Shown piece by piece: positions 7,229 to 15,629 of a stretch of 64,000 nucleotides of DNA. The stretch comes from Natrinema versiforme JCM 10478 (GTDB lineage Archaea > Halobacteriota > Halobacteria > Halobacteriales > Natrialbaceae), in assembly GCF_000337195.1 (NCBI RefSeq), contig NZ_AOID01000013.1, positions 62,001 to 126,000 on the forward strand. Direction: 5' to 3'. Within the stretch, counting starts at the first letter, position 1; each line of letters begins with the position of its first letter. The notes beneath the pieces are model-generated. The model was not told where the DNA came from and did no database searches. It saw nothing but the letters and a program-made list of their open reading frames with translations. Both the position numbers and the translations under genes were made by a program.

Positions 7229-8521
7229 ATGGCCGGAACTGCCGATACTGAACGCGACCGGCCCCGCGAGTTCCGCTCGGTCCCGCTCGGCGAGATCGAG
7301 ACGGCCCGCAGCCGGCACATGTGGACCCGATCCGCGGTCGGGTTCGCCGACTCCGGCGACCTCGTCGTCACCGGTGAGTGGGACGGGACCGTCACCGCCC
7401 GCGAGAGCGATTCGCTCGAGACCCGGTGGACGGTCGATCATCCGGACCACGCGGTCGGGATCGCATCGCTCGCGGGCGATGGAGCCGAGGACGGCGAGAC
7501 GATCGTCGTCGCTGGCCGCGGCGAAACGGGGACGATCGCGGCCTACGACCCCGAGACGGGAGCACAGCGCTGGCGGTACGACACCGTCGACGACCTCGGC
7601 GAGGCGGTCAAAGACACCGTCTTCTACCTGCCCTACATCGTGGCGCTCGAGTCGGGGACCGACGCCGACGGCGACGAGCGCCTCTACGCCGCCGCCCGGC
7701 GCTACGAACGTGACGGCGAACGGCGGCAGTGGTACAGCACGGTCTACGCCTTCGACGCCGACGGTTCGGTCCGCTGGACCTACGAGACCGACGCCTCGCC
7801 GATCGCGCTCGACCTCGACGCCGACGGCGAGCGCCTCGCGGTCGGCTACAACCGCTGTATGGGCGACCACGACACCGGGCTCGTCGTTCTCGACACGGCG
7901 ACGGGCGACCTCGAGTGGACGTGGGACCCCGGCACCGAGGGCGACCGCCGCGTCGGCGATGTCTCATTCGACGGCGATTCGATCGCGGTCTCGAGCCACG
8001 GCGACAAGCGCGGCTACCTGCTCGGGCCCGGCGGTGCCGAGCACTGGCGCGTCGACCTCGCGACGGAGACCGAAATCGACGGCGAGACGTTGTACGCCTA
8101 CCCGAACCACGCGTACGCGAGCGATGGCCGCGTGGCGTTCGTGACCGGCAACACCTACGCGGTCGAGAGCCGGGAGACCGACTCCCGGCACCCGAACGAA
8201 CACCGAGTGGCCGCCTTCGACGCCGACGGCGATCTCCTCTGGGACGACGAGGTCCGCGGCTTCGTCCACGGTCTCGCCGCAGACGGCAAGCAGTTGGTCG
8301 CACCTTGCGCCCAGAACTTCCGCGTTCGCGACCCCGACACGCACGCCGTCCGCTGGTTCGACCTCGAGTCCGGCGACGGCGGCTGCGAGCGCGTCGACGG
8401 CATCGCGACGGCGGCCGCCGTCGCGAACGGGACTGTCGCGGCCGTCGAGGAGCCCGTCGAGTACCACGACGAGGGCGAGACCCGCGGCGAGTACGCGCTC
8501 CGGGTCGGCTCGCTCGAGTAG
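7229..8521 (+). CDS. PQQ-like/WD40-type beta-propeller protein
   Basis: About 430 residues arranged as repeated four-stranded blades: LVVTGEWDGTVTARESDSL, TGTIAAYDPETGAQRWRY, STVYAFDADGSVRWTY, GLVVLDTATGDLEWTW, HRVAAFDADGDLLWDDE. The blade ends in DG-x2-RW or similar, as in PQQ-like propellers. There is no signal peptide, so it is cytoplasmic and probably a scaffold or protein-interaction module. Start chosen at ATG 7229; a GTG at 7223, in frame and overlapping the previous stop, is an alternative. Its coupling to the DUF3209-like gene suggests a role in cobalamin assembly or cobalt chelation, which is inference. A T-run follows the stop near 8545. Confidence 0.78.
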   Translation: MAGTADTERDRPREFRSVPLGEIETARSRHMWTRSAVGFADSGDLVVTGEWDGTVTARESDSLETRWTVDHPDHAVGIASLAGDGAEDGETIVVAGRGETGTIAAYDPETGAQRWRYDTVDDLGEAVKDTVFYLPYIVALESGTDADGDERLYAAARRYERDGERRQWYSTVYAFDADGSVRWTYETDASPIALDLDADGERLAVGYNRCMGDHDTGLVVLDTATGDLEWTWDPGTEGDRRVGDVSFDGDSIAVSSHGDKRGYLLGPGGAEHWRVDLATETEIDGETLYAYPNHAYASDGRVAFVTGNTYAVESRETDSRHPNEHRVAAFDADGDLLWDDEVRGFVHGLAADGKQLVAPCAQNFRVRDPDTHAVRWFDLESGDGGCERVDGIATAAAVANGTVAAVEEPVEYHDEGETRGEYALRVGSLE

Positions 8522-8638
8522 CGACGGCCATCGGTTCGACCGGTTTTTCGCGGCAACTCTCTTCGCCCATACCTGCCGGAGAGTCGCATACGCAAGGCCA
8601 ACCACCACAACGCCCACTGCCGTCTCTTCGTCCGTATA

Positions 8639-10024
8639 ATGACCAAGGATTTCGCACATGACGGCCGTGCGGACCGTTCGGATCCCGCGAGGGCCGAGCG
8701 CTCCTCGAGCCGTCCCGACGAGACCGATCGGGAGGCGGGACCGCCGTCCCGGGTGATGACTGATGGCGGGCAAGCGGAGATGGAAGAGGCGGACGAGGAT
8801 ACTGAGGTCGAAGACACGCCCGAGGGTGGCGAGGCGGACGCGGCTGAAGAAGAGGCCGCGGACGAATCGCAGGAAGCCGAGGAAGAAGCCGAAGCGGAAG
8901 TCGAGGAAGAGGACCAAGAGGCCGAAGAGGAGGCTGAAGAAGAAGCGGAGGAAGAGGGTCAAGAGGCCGAAGAGGGGGCTGAAGAAGAGGCGGAGGAAGA
9001 AGATCAGGAGGCCGAAGAGGTGGCTGAAGAAGAAGCTGAGGAAGAGCCCCAAGAAGTCGAGGAAGAGGCCGAGGAGGAAGCCGAAAACGAATCGCCAGAA
9101 CCCGACGCGGGAGTCGAAGAATCGGAGGTCGGCGAAGACGAGGACGAACGCGAGGACACCGGGGACCTCGTCGACGACGACCGCGAGGAAGGCCACGCCG
9201 AGGATGCCGAAGCCGTCTACGAAGGCGAAGACGCCTCCGGCGTCCTCCACCTCGATCTCGACGGCCTCTTTCTCGACGTGCTCGGCCTCGAGGTGAATCT
9301 GAACCCGGTCCAGCTCGATGTCTCGGCGCGGCCGGGCGAGAACAATCTGCTCGGAAATCTGCTGTCCGCGGTGACGGGGCTGCTCGACGGCCCCGGTGCC
9401 ATGCTGGACAAGGTAAAGTCGCTCCTGAGCAAGCCGGTGGAACTGCTCAAGCAACTCCCTGGGAAGGCCAAAGAGGCTCTCAGAGGCCTGCTCGAGCGGC
9501 CGAAGGAGTTCCTCAGCGGGCTGCTGAGCAAGCCGAAGGAACTGCTCAGTAAACTCCTCGGCATCGGCGGCGAGGCAGGAGACGAGGAGACGGAAAGCGA
9601 GGAGGGCGAGGAAGGCGAGTCGGGCGGGATGCTCTCGTCCGCTGCCGGCTGGCTGAAGGGAATTCTCACCAAGCCCGTGGAGTGGCTCCGCGGACTCTTC
9701 GGTGGGGGTGCCGAGGACGGCGCGGAAGACGAAGGCGAGGAGGCAGCAGACGAGGCGGACTCCGCGGAGCCGGCGGACGAGGAACCCGCGGAGGAAGGCG
9801 AAGAAGAAGCGGAAGAGGAATCCCCGGGTCCCCTCGCCAGAGCGAGCGACTGGGTGAAAGAGAAGCTGTCCGGACTCGTCCCGAGCCTTCCGGTCGAGGA
9901 GTTCGTTGCGATGGTCGTCAGCGAAGTGATCGAACAGGTGGTCGAACAACTCGAGCCCGATAGCGACGAGGAATCGTCCGGCGGACAGTCCGACGCGGCG
10001 TCACAGGCGGAGGCCTCATCATGA
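8639..10024 (+). CDS. Highly acidic repeat protein with amphipathic LL-x-KP-x-E repeats, unknown function
   Basis: A 461-residue protein in three parts. Residues 1-190 are Glu/Ala-rich with five exact 15-residue repeats starting Gln-Glu. A hydrophobic core near 200-320 begins with LHLDLDGLFLDVLGLEVNL and PGENNLLGNLLSAVTGLLDG, then repeats a short unit (LLSKPVELLKQL, LLERPKEFLSGLLSKPKEL, ILTKPVEWLRGLF). A second acidic tail with a hydrophobic segment SLPVEEFVAMVVSEVIEQVV closes it. There is no signal peptide or clear membrane span. It overlaps the next gene by four bases. No known function; the form suggests a self-assembling or membrane-surface protein. A shorter start at 8757 is possible. 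Confidence 0.75.
   Translation: MTKDFAHDGRADRSDPARAERSSSRPDETDREAGPPSRVMTDGGQAEMEEADEDTEVEDTPEGGEADAAEEEAADESQEAEEEAEAEVEEEDQEAEEEAEEEAEEEGQEAEEGAEEEAEEEDQEAEEVAEEEAEEEPQEVEEEAEEEAENESPEPDAGVEESEVGEDEDEREDTGDLVDDDREEGHAEDAEAVYEGEDASGVLHLDLDGLFLDVLGLEVNLNPVQLDVSARPGENNLLGNLLSAVTGLLDGPGAMLDKVKSLLSKPVELLKQLPGKAKEALRGLLERPKEFLSGLLSKPKELLSKLLGIGGEAGDEETESEEGEEGESGGMLSSAAGWLKGILTKPVEWLRGLFGGGAEDGAEDEGEEAADEADSAEPADEEPAEEGEEEAEEESPGPLARASDWVKEKLSGLVPSLPVEEFVAMVVSEVIEQVVEQLEPDSDEESSGGQSDAASQAEASS
8870..9094 (+). repeat. Five tandem 45-bp repeats encoding a 15-residue Glu-rich unit
   Basis: Five in-frame units at 8870, 8915, 8960, 9005 and 9050 each encode 15 residues beginning Q-E-(A/V)-E-E. Units 2 to 5 share E-A-E-E-E-A-E at positions 6-12 with small changes. 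The length is kept exactly, and the encoded segment should form a long, highly charged helix. Confidence 0.85.
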
Positions 10025-10563
10025 GCGACGAATCACTGACACAGCGGATTGACACGGAGAAGATCACGGAAAACATCGACGTCGATCAACTGGTCGAGGG
10101 GACCCAGTGGGAAGAGGAGATCGACGAGGACATGCCCCTCGGTGCGGCGCTGGGCGGCCAGATCGGCGCGCTCGTCGGGCGGAAGGTCGGCGCGTCACTC
10201 GGTCGGACGATCGGCGATATGGTCGTCGAGGAACTGCTCAGTAGCGACGAAACCGAGTCGGAGGGCGAGGACGAAGAAAGCGAAGAGGGAGCCGAAGACG
10301 AAGGCGAAGAGACGGCGGAGGAAGAACCGGCGGAGTCCGAGGACGAAGACGAGGACGAGGAATCGGCGGACGAGGAAAGCCCCGAACCCGATGAATCCGA
10401 AGACGACGAAACCGAGGACGGCGACGCGGAAGCGGAGGCCGAAGACGAGAGCGGCGAGCAGAGCGACGCCGAATCGGGCGAGGAAGAGGCGTCCGATCAG
10501 GACGACGCCACCGAGGAGACGGAAGACGAGGAAGAGATGGAAGCGGAAGCCGAGGAGGAGTAA
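10021..10563 (+). CDS. Acidic glycine-zipper protein, unknown function
   Basis: A 180-residue protein. Residues 1-40 carry charged helical sequence (TQRIDTEKITENIDVDQLVE, then EEEIDEDMPL). Residues 41-75 are a glycine zipper: GAALGGQIGALVGRKVGASL followed by GRTIGDMVVEELL, with Gly spaced every four residues. The last 100 residues are almost purely Glu/Asp/Ser/Ala. Glycine zippers pack helices in membranes or oligomers; the zipper here contains Arg/Lys and is short, so it is not a standard span. The ATG overlaps the previous stop. The partner protein at 10620 has a related zipper. No family recognised. Confidence 0.75.
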   Translation: MSDESLTQRIDTEKITENIDVDQLVEGTQWEEEIDEDMPLGAALGGQIGALVGRKVGASLGRTIGDMVVEELLSSDETESEGEDEESEEGAEDEGEETAEEEPAESEDEDEDEESADEESPEPDESEDDETEDGDAEAEAEDESGEQSDAESGEEEASDQDDATEETEDEEEMEAEAEEE

Positions 10564-10607
10564 GCCTGTGATACGGAATCGCGACACCACCGAATCGGAT
10601 CACACGC

Positions 10608-10615
10608 GAGGTGAT
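10608..10615 (+). promoter_or_regulatory. Strong Shine-Dalgarno site deciding the GTG start at 10620
   Basis: GAGGTGAT at 10608-10615 is complementary to the 3' end of archaeal 16S rRNA and ends four bases before GTG at 10620. This favours 10620 over the in-frame GTG at 10611, which lies inside the site. Confidence 0.7.
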
Positions 10616-10619
10616 CGCC

Positions 10620-11459
10620 GTGAGTGACGGCTCGGGACTGAAGAGCATGGTCGCCGAGGAGGTCAGCAATCAGGTCGACGTGGCCGATATGCTCGGCGAG
10701 GGCAGCATCGAGGACAGTATCGACGGAAGCGAGATCGGGGCCGCGGTCGGCCGCCAGTTCGGCGAGCAACTCGGCCGCGAACTGGGGACCGCGATCGGCC
10801 GCGAGATCCACGAGACGATCGATGAGGGCATCGAGGAAGGGAAGGATATCGGCGATCTGCGGTCCGAGCTCCCGACGGCGATTCGAGACGCGATTCGCGA
10901 CTCGATCTCGGAGATGGAGGGCCGCGAGTCCCTCGAGTCGATGGCCAAGGGCGTCACCGACGGCAGCAGCGTCGACGGACTGCTCGAGGGGATCGGCAGC
11001 GGCGAGAGCGACGACGCCGAGGACGAATCGGCTGACGAAGCGGACTCGGAACCGGCGGACGAAGCCGAGGAGCCGGCTGAGTCCGAGGACGAGGAATCCG
11101 CGGACGAGGCGGACGACGAGGACGGCGGTGACGATCAGGTCGCCGAAGAGGCGGAGGACGAAAGCGATGAAAGCGATGAACCGGACAGCGAAGCGTCCGA
11201 AGACGCTGACGAGGATGCCGAGGCGGCCGATGAAGGCGAGGATGAGCCGTCCGTGGAAGACCTTGAGGACCTCCGGAAGGACACACTCGAGGACTTCCTC
11301 GGGGTCATGTCCTACAGCGATCTGCAGTCGGTCGCGAAGGACGTCGGCGTAAAGGCGAACCTGAGCCGGGAGGAGATGACCGACGAGATCATCGGGACGG
11401 TGACCGACGAGGAGTCGGACTCGAACTCGGAGTCCGAAGCGGAGGCCGAAGCCGAGTAG
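10620..11459 (+). CDS. Acidic glycine-zipper protein with SAP/Rho-N-like C-terminus, unknown function
   Basis: A 279-residue protein paralogous in layout to its upstream neighbour. Helical start (KSMVAEEVSNQVDVADMLGE), then a zipper IGAAVGRQFGEQLGRELGTA with IGREIHETIDEGIEEG, then helices rich in Arg/Asp/Glu (IRDAIRDSISEMEGRESLES). A 100-residue Asp/Glu/Ala stretch follows. The end, MSYSDLQSVAKDVGVKANL then SREEMTDEII, resembles the SAP or Rho-N helix-extended-loop-helix that binds nucleic acid. GTG start chosen for its Shine-Dalgarno site. It lies 57 bases after the previous gene and is probably in the same operon. Confidence 0.75.
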   Translation: MSDGSGLKSMVAEEVSNQVDVADMLGEGSIEDSIDGSEIGAAVGRQFGEQLGRELGTAIGREIHETIDEGIEEGKDIGDLRSELPTAIRDAIRDSISEMEGRESLESMAKGVTDGSSVDGLLEGIGSGESDDAEDESADEADSEPADEAEEPAESEDEESADEADDEDGGDDQVAEEAEDESDESDEPDSEASEDADEDAEAADEGEDEPSVEDLEDLRKDTLEDFLGVMSYSDLQSVAKDVGVKANLSREEMTDEIIGTVTDEESDSNSESEAEAEAE

Positions 11460-11539
11460 TCGACTGACACGGATTCGATCTCGCTTCGGAGCCGGAAAGA
11501 CACGCGAGCGGACACCACGCGGCACTCTCGGAGAAACCA

Positions 11540-12424
11540 ATGAGCGAATCGCAACTACACGACCGGGTGCACGAGATACTGACCGAGGCCGACGCGTCCA
11601 GCGGGTCGATCGTTTCCGGGGGCGACGCGGACGGCGACGACGAGTCGGCCGAGACGGACCTGTTCGAGGCCGCCGCGGACGCAAGCGACCTCCTCGAGTC
11701 GGCAGCGCCCGACGACCTGCTCGCGGCGGTCGGGCTGGACACCCTCGCGGACGGGACCGAACCGGACTCGATCCCGGAGGCGATCGCCCGCGGCGAACAG
11801 GAGAACCTCAAGGATCTCCAGCGGTTGCTCCACCTCTCGAAACTCGCCGATCGGGCGGACGACGGGGGCCTCGAGACGGCCGTCGACGACCTCCGGGCGA
11901 CGATCGGCGAGCGGGCCGAGGCCGCCGGTGACGACGAGGAGGGAGACGCCAGCATCAACGAACCGGCGAGTAGCGAGGGCGAGGCGGACGAATCGGTGGG
12001 CGACGACGCGGACACGGCTGAGAGCGACGAATCGGACGAGTCGGAGACCACCGGTGACACCGGGGACCGTCTCCGGTCGGCAATGAGCGATTCGTTCGCC
12101 GACTTCGGCGACGAAGTCTCCGAACTCAAAGAGCGACTCGAGTCGGCGAGTGCGGGGGCCGCCGACGAATCCACTGTCGATGCGGACGATGCCGACGAAC
12201 CGGCCGCCGATGCCGAGGACGCGGACGACGCCGCGGCCGAGGAGGCGGAGACGGACGCGGAGGACGATGATGGCCTCCTCGGATCCGGACTCGGAAGCGA
12301 CGGAAACCGCGGGTCGGCGTCCGGCGGCCCGAGCCGGCACTCGACGATGGCACCGCCGCCGTCGAAGCGAGCGGACATGCGCGGGACGACGCGGCACTCG
12401 ACGATACCGGACAAACACACGTAG
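11540..12424 (+). CDS. Acidic, mostly disordered protein of the glycine-zipper cluster
   Basis: A 294-residue protein. The N-terminal 130 residues look folded: SQLHDRVHEILTEADASS, DLFEAAADASDLLESAAPD and DDLLAAVGLDTLADGTEPDS, then QENLKDLQRLLHLSKLADRA and VDDLRATIGERAEAA. The middle is Asp/Glu/Ala/Ser-rich with SDSFADFGDEVSELKERLES embedded. The C-terminus turns basic and Ser/Gly-rich, with two similar segments SRHSTMAPPP and TRHSTIPDKHT. No catalytic motif and no membrane span. It follows the zipper gene by 80 bases on the same strand. No family recognised. Confidence 0.7.
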   Translation: MSESQLHDRVHEILTEADASSGSIVSGGDADGDDESAETDLFEAAADASDLLESAAPDDLLAAVGLDTLADGTEPDSIPEAIARGEQENLKDLQRLLHLSKLADRADDGGLETAVDDLRATIGERAEAAGDDEEGDASINEPASSEGEADESVGDDADTAESDESDESETTGDTGDRLRSAMSDSFADFGDEVSELKERLESASAGAADESTVDADDADEPAADAEDADDAAAEEAETDAEDDDGLLGSGLGSDGNRGSASGGPSRHSTMAPPPSKRADMRGTTRHSTIPDKHT

Positions 12425-12484
12425 GAGACCGGATCGGCCCACTCGAGGCGGAACGAGACGGGCCATGCGTGCTCGCGCTGAAGC

Positions 12485-12490
12485 CTTATT
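12485..12490 (+). promoter_or_regulatory. TATA-like box for the DUF2299-like gene
   Basis: CTTATT sits 24-29 bases before the GTG at 12514, the spacing of a leaderless archaeal transcript. It suggests the last gene of the cluster can be expressed alone. Confidence 0.5.
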
Positions 12491-12513
12491 CGCCTCGCCG
12501 TCGACGAGCGGGT

Positions 12514-12978
12514 GTGACAACCCACATCAGCGAGACGCAGGTCCAGCACTGGCTCGACGACACGGCGATCCGGAACGTGACCACCCATACCGACGAGGAC
12601 ACCGAATTCAATTTTCAGGTCGAACTCTCGCACCTGCCGGTCCACGTGATCAAGGAAGCCGAGTTCGGCCCGGTTCGAATCGTCGGCCGCAGCGGGTTCG
12701 ATACCGAGAAAACCAGGAATCTGCTCCGCGACGATCAGCAACGCGCCGAGTTGCTCCGGTACGTCGGACCGATGCTGGCGGCGACGCCAGGGTTCTACAC
12801 GTTCCTCGACGAGGAGGGGATCTCCTGTCAGTTGCGCGAAGCGGAGACGGTGCAGGTCGAGTACCGCGTCTATCCGGACGGCGCATCCCAGCAGACGCTA
12901 ATGGACGGGATCATGTCGATCGCGACGAGCATGCGGTACGTCCAGAACGTCGTCGCGGCGGTCGCACAGTCCGAGTGA
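12514..12978 (+). CDS. DUF2299/YbjN-like small protein
   Basis: A 154-residue soluble protein from a GTG start. ETQVQHWLDDTAIRNVTTH, NFQVELSHLPVHVIKEAEFG, RIVGRSGFDTEKTRNLLRDD and ELLRYVGPMLAATPGFYTF match my memory of the archaeal DUF2299 pattern, which shares the fold of YbjN and type III secretion chaperones. Such folds bind and hold partner proteins. No catalytic residues are visible. The start was set by the TATA-like box 24 bases upstream; an ATG at 12469 lies before that box and is rejected. It is the last gene of the acidic cluster and might chaperone the zipper proteins, which is inference. Confidence 0.65.
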   Translation: MTTHISETQVQHWLDDTAIRNVTTHTDEDTEFNFQVELSHLPVHVIKEAEFGPVRIVGRSGFDTEKTRNLLRDDQQRAELLRYVGPMLAATPGFYTFLDEEGISCQLREAETVQVEYRVYPDGASQQTLMDGIMSIATSMRYVQNVVAAVAQSE

Positions 12979-13097
12979 TTCGTCGACGGTCGGAGCCGTT
13001 CCGGTCGGCATTGCGTAATCGGAAACAGTTACTATTTCCTCGCTAGCACCGCCTCGAGCGGGAGTCGTAACCGTTGACGGCTATTCGGAGCGGTACG

Positions 13098-13103
13098 TTT
13101 ATG
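13098..13103 (+). promoter_or_regulatory. TATA-like box for tupA
   Basis: TTTATG lies 28-33 bases before ATG 13131, as in a leaderless transcript. This argues for the 13131 start and against the in-frame ATG at 13101 that lies inside the box. Confidence 0.55.
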
Positions 13104-13130
13104 GGATTGTCTTCCGTCGTTGTTTCCTAT

Positions 13131-14051
13131 ATGGAATATCGACGTCGGGAGGTCCTCGGGGCGAGCGCGGCGGGGATCGCGACGGCCGTTGCCGGCTGCA
13201 TTGGATCGGGAGAGGACGACGGTGAGGGCTCGATCGCCGGCGAGGAACTCGCACTCGCGACGACGACGAGTACGGAAGCCACGGGGTTGCTCACCGAGAT
13301 CAACGAGGCGTTCAGGGAGCGATACGGCGTGCGCGTCGCCGCCAACGCGGAGGGTACGGGTGCCTCGATCCGCTCCGCTCGCGACGGTAACGCGGATGTG
13401 ATTCTGGTCCATGCGCGCTCGCGCGAAGACGAGTTCATGCAGGAGGGGTACGGGGTCAACCGGCGCGACCTGATGTTCAACGATTTCGTCGTCGTCGGCC
13501 CGAGCGACGACCCGGCCGGCATCAGCGATGTCGAGGGCGCGGCGGCCGCCTTCGACGCGATCGCGAGCGACGAGGCGACGTTCGTCTCCCGCGGGGACGA
13601 GTCCGGAACACATACGAAGGAACTCGTGATCTGGAACGAGGCCGGCGTCGAACCCGGCGGGGAGTGGTACCAGAGCCTCGGCTCGGGGATGGGGGAGACG
13701 TTGACCAATGCGAACGAGTCTGGGGCCTACACGCTCGCCGATCGGGGTACCTACCTCTCGCGGGACGACCTCGACCTCGAGATCCTGGTGGAAGGGCCGA
13801 TCGAGGACGGCCCGGAGCTGCTCGCGAACCCGTACGGGATCATGGCGGTCAACCCCGAGATCCACCCGAACGTCAACTATCAGCTGGCGATGTCGTACAT
13901 CGGGTTTTTCACGAGCCCCGAGGGCCAGAAGATTATCGAGGAGTTCACCGCGAACGGCGAACAGCTGTTCTATCCCGAGGCGCTGTCGGAGGATCCGGAC
14001 TTCCAGCAGTACGTCCCCGAAGGGTGGCAACCGGACTCGTCGGACGACTGA
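13131..14051 (+). CDS. tupA: Tungstate-type ABC transporter substrate-binding lipoprotein TupA
   Basis: Extracellular binding protein of 306 residues anchored by a lipid. The N-terminus has [20 protein letters not shown]: twin arginines and a lipobox ending in Cys, so Tat export is likely. [56 protein letters not shown] and [15 protein letters not shown] are close to TupA signatures for oxyanion binding. [19 protein letters not shown] near the end is also typical. It starts the operon tupA-tupB-tupC-regulator. Tungstate is the expected ligand; molybdate cannot be excluded from sequence. Confidence 0.88.
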   Translation: MEYRRREVLGASAAGIATAVAGCIGSGEDDGEGSIAGEELALATTTSTEATGLLTEINEAFRERYGVRVAANAEGTGASIRSARDGNADVILVHARSREDEFMQEGYGVNRRDLMFNDFVVVGPSDDPAGISDVEGAAAAFDAIASDEATFVSRGDESGTHTKELVIWNEAGVEPGGEWYQSLGSGMGETLTNANESGAYTLADRGTYLSRDDLDLEILVEGPIEDGPELLANPYGIMAVNPEIHPNVNYQLAMSYIGFFTSPEGQKIIEEFTANGEQLFYPEALSEDPDFQQYVPEGWQPDSSDD

Positions 14052-14079
14052 TCGTGAGCGGCTTCTCTCTCCACCACTG

Positions 14080-14751
14080 ATGGCACTCGAGGTACTCTCC
14101 GATCCGACCTATCTCCGGAGTATCATCCGGCTCTCGCTTACGGTCAGTCTACTCGCGGTCCTGCTGAGTACTGCCCTGAGCCTGCCGATCGCCTTCGCCG
14201 TCGGCTTCGGGGATTTCAGAGGGAAGCGGTTCGTCACCGCCGTCATCAACACCGGGATGGGGTTTCCGAGCGTCGTCGTCGGACTCCTCGTCTGGTACGT
14301 CCTCTCGAATCAGGGGCCGCTGGGGACCCTGAACCTCATCTACACGCCCGAGGCGATGATCATCTCCCAACTCGTCCTCGCCGCGCCCGTGATCACCGGC
14401 GTCGCGCTCTCGGCGATCGAAAGCGTCGACGACGCCGTGCAGGGGGCCGCCTACGGGGTCGGTGGGACGCGAGCCGATGTCGCCCTGATTACCCTCAAAG
14501 AGGCTCGATACGGCGTCATCACGGGCATTCTCGCCGGGTTCGGTCGCGCGATCAGCGAGGTCGGCTCCGTCCTCATCGTGGGCGGTAACATCGCTTACGC
14601 CGACGGCACCTCGAAGACCCGAACCCTGACTACCGCGATTCAGTTCGAGGTCCGGAAGGGCGAGTTCGAAACGGCGCTGATACTCGGCGCGGTGTTGCTC
14701 GTCCTCGTCTTGCTCGTCAACGGAATCGTCTTGCGACTCGGAGGTCGATGA
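14080..14751 (+). CDS. tupB: Tungstate ABC transporter permease TupB
   Basis: Inner-membrane permease of 223 residues with about five spans: [72 protein letters not shown] and [18 protein letters not shown]. The EAA loop that contacts the ATPase is visible around [20 protein letters not shown] and the following GRAISEVG. The ATG at 14080 is 28 bases after the tupA stop. The stop overlaps the ATPase start by four bases, indicating cotranslation. A longer in-frame reading upstream is tupA's alternative frame and was rejected. Confidence 0.9.
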   Translation: MALEVLSDPTYLRSIIRLSLTVSLLAVLLSTALSLPIAFAVGFGDFRGKRFVTAVINTGMGFPSVVVGLLVWYVLSNQGPLGTLNLIYTPEAMIISQLVLAAPVITGVALSAIESVDDAVQGAAYGVGGTRADVALITLKEARYGVITGILAGFGRAISEVGSVLIVGGNIAYADGTSKTRTLTTAIQFEVRKGEFETALILGAVLLVLVLLVNGIVLRLGGR

Positions 14752-15611
14752 TGCACGAGAAAGACGACGTCCACGAGAATCCCACGTTCGATCCCGATGA
14801 GACGGCCATGAACCTCGCGCTCGAGGACGTTACCTACGGCGTCGACGGCACGGAAATCGTGACGGACGTTTCACTCGAGGTCGAGTCCGGCGAGATCGTG
14901 ACGATCATCGGTCCCTCGGGAGCCGGCAAGACCACGCTGTTGCGGCTGGCCGCCCTGTTCGAGCGACCGACTGACGGCGTCGTCCGCTGTGACGGGACGG
15001 ACCCGTGGGCTCGCTCTCGAGACGAGCGACTCGAGATCCGCCGGCGGATCGGCATGGTCTTCCAGCGGGCGAGCCTGTTCGAGACGACGGTGGCGCGCAA
15101 CGTGGATATCGGCGGCCGGATCCGCCGGCCGTGGTCCCAGCGGCTCCGGGACTTCGTACAGCGAGTCGGTACTCGCTGGATTCGGGGCTCGCCGACGGTC
15201 GACGACCGCACCCTCGAGGCGCTCGAACTCGTCGGACTCCGGGACGAGTGGGACCGCGACGCGGGGTCGCTGTCGGGCGGGGAGGCCCAGCGGGTGTCGT
15301 TCGCCCGCGCGCTCGCACCGCGCCCGGAGTTGCTCGTCCTCGACGAACCGACCTCCGATCTCGACCCGCGGAACACGGCCATCCTCGAGCGGGCGATCGA
15401 CCGGGCGCGCGAGCGGGGCCACGGCGTCTTGCTCGCGACCCACGACATGCATCAGGCCGAGCGGATCTCGGACCGCGTCGCCTTCCTGCTCGAGGGGGAA
15501 CTCGTCGAGGTCGGTCCGCCGGAGCGGATCTTCAACGCCCCGCGTGACGAGCGGACCGCCCGCTTCGTCCGCGGCGATCTGTTGTACGATGAAAACGAAC
15601 TTCCAGCCTGA
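14748..15611 (+). CDS. tupC: Tungstate ABC transporter ATPase TupC
   Basis: ATP-binding subunit of 287 residues that powers the TupB permease. Walker A is [15 protein letters not shown], the Q-loop [16 protein letters not shown], the signature [17 protein letters not shown], Walker [13 protein letters not shown] and the switch His in [11 protein letters not shown]. There is an insertion of about 30 residues between Q-loop and signature, including [18 protein letters not shown], longer than in minimal ATPases. About 17 polar residues precede the domain. The start overlaps the tupB stop; a second ATG at 14751 is out of frame with it. It is cytoplasmic and membrane associated. Confidence 0.92.
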   Translation: MMHEKDDVHENPTFDPDETAMNLALEDVTYGVDGTEIVTDVSLEVESGEIVTIIGPSGAGKTTLLRLAALFERPTDGVVRCDGTDPWARSRDERLEIRRRIGMVFQRASLFETTVARNVDIGGRIRRPWSQRLRDFVQRVGTRWIRGSPTVDDRTLEALELVGLRDEWDRDAGSLSGGEAQRVSFARALAPRPELLVLDEPTSDLDPRNTAILERAIDRARERGHGVLLATHDMHQAERISDRVAFLLEGELVEVGPPERIFNAPRDERTARFVRGDLLYDENELPA

Positions 15612-15629
15612 CCGCGAAGGGCGAGTCGA

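Noticed and set aside
7964-9949. A long minus-strand frame opposite the propeller and the acidic repeat gene
   Set aside because: Its Phe/Leu-rich repeats are the antisense of Glu codons (GAA/GAG to TTC/CTC), so it is a composition effect.
8639-12978. Gas vesicle cluster
   Set aside because: No GvpA-, GvpN- or GvpF/L-like sequences were seen; acidity and short repeats alone do not support it.
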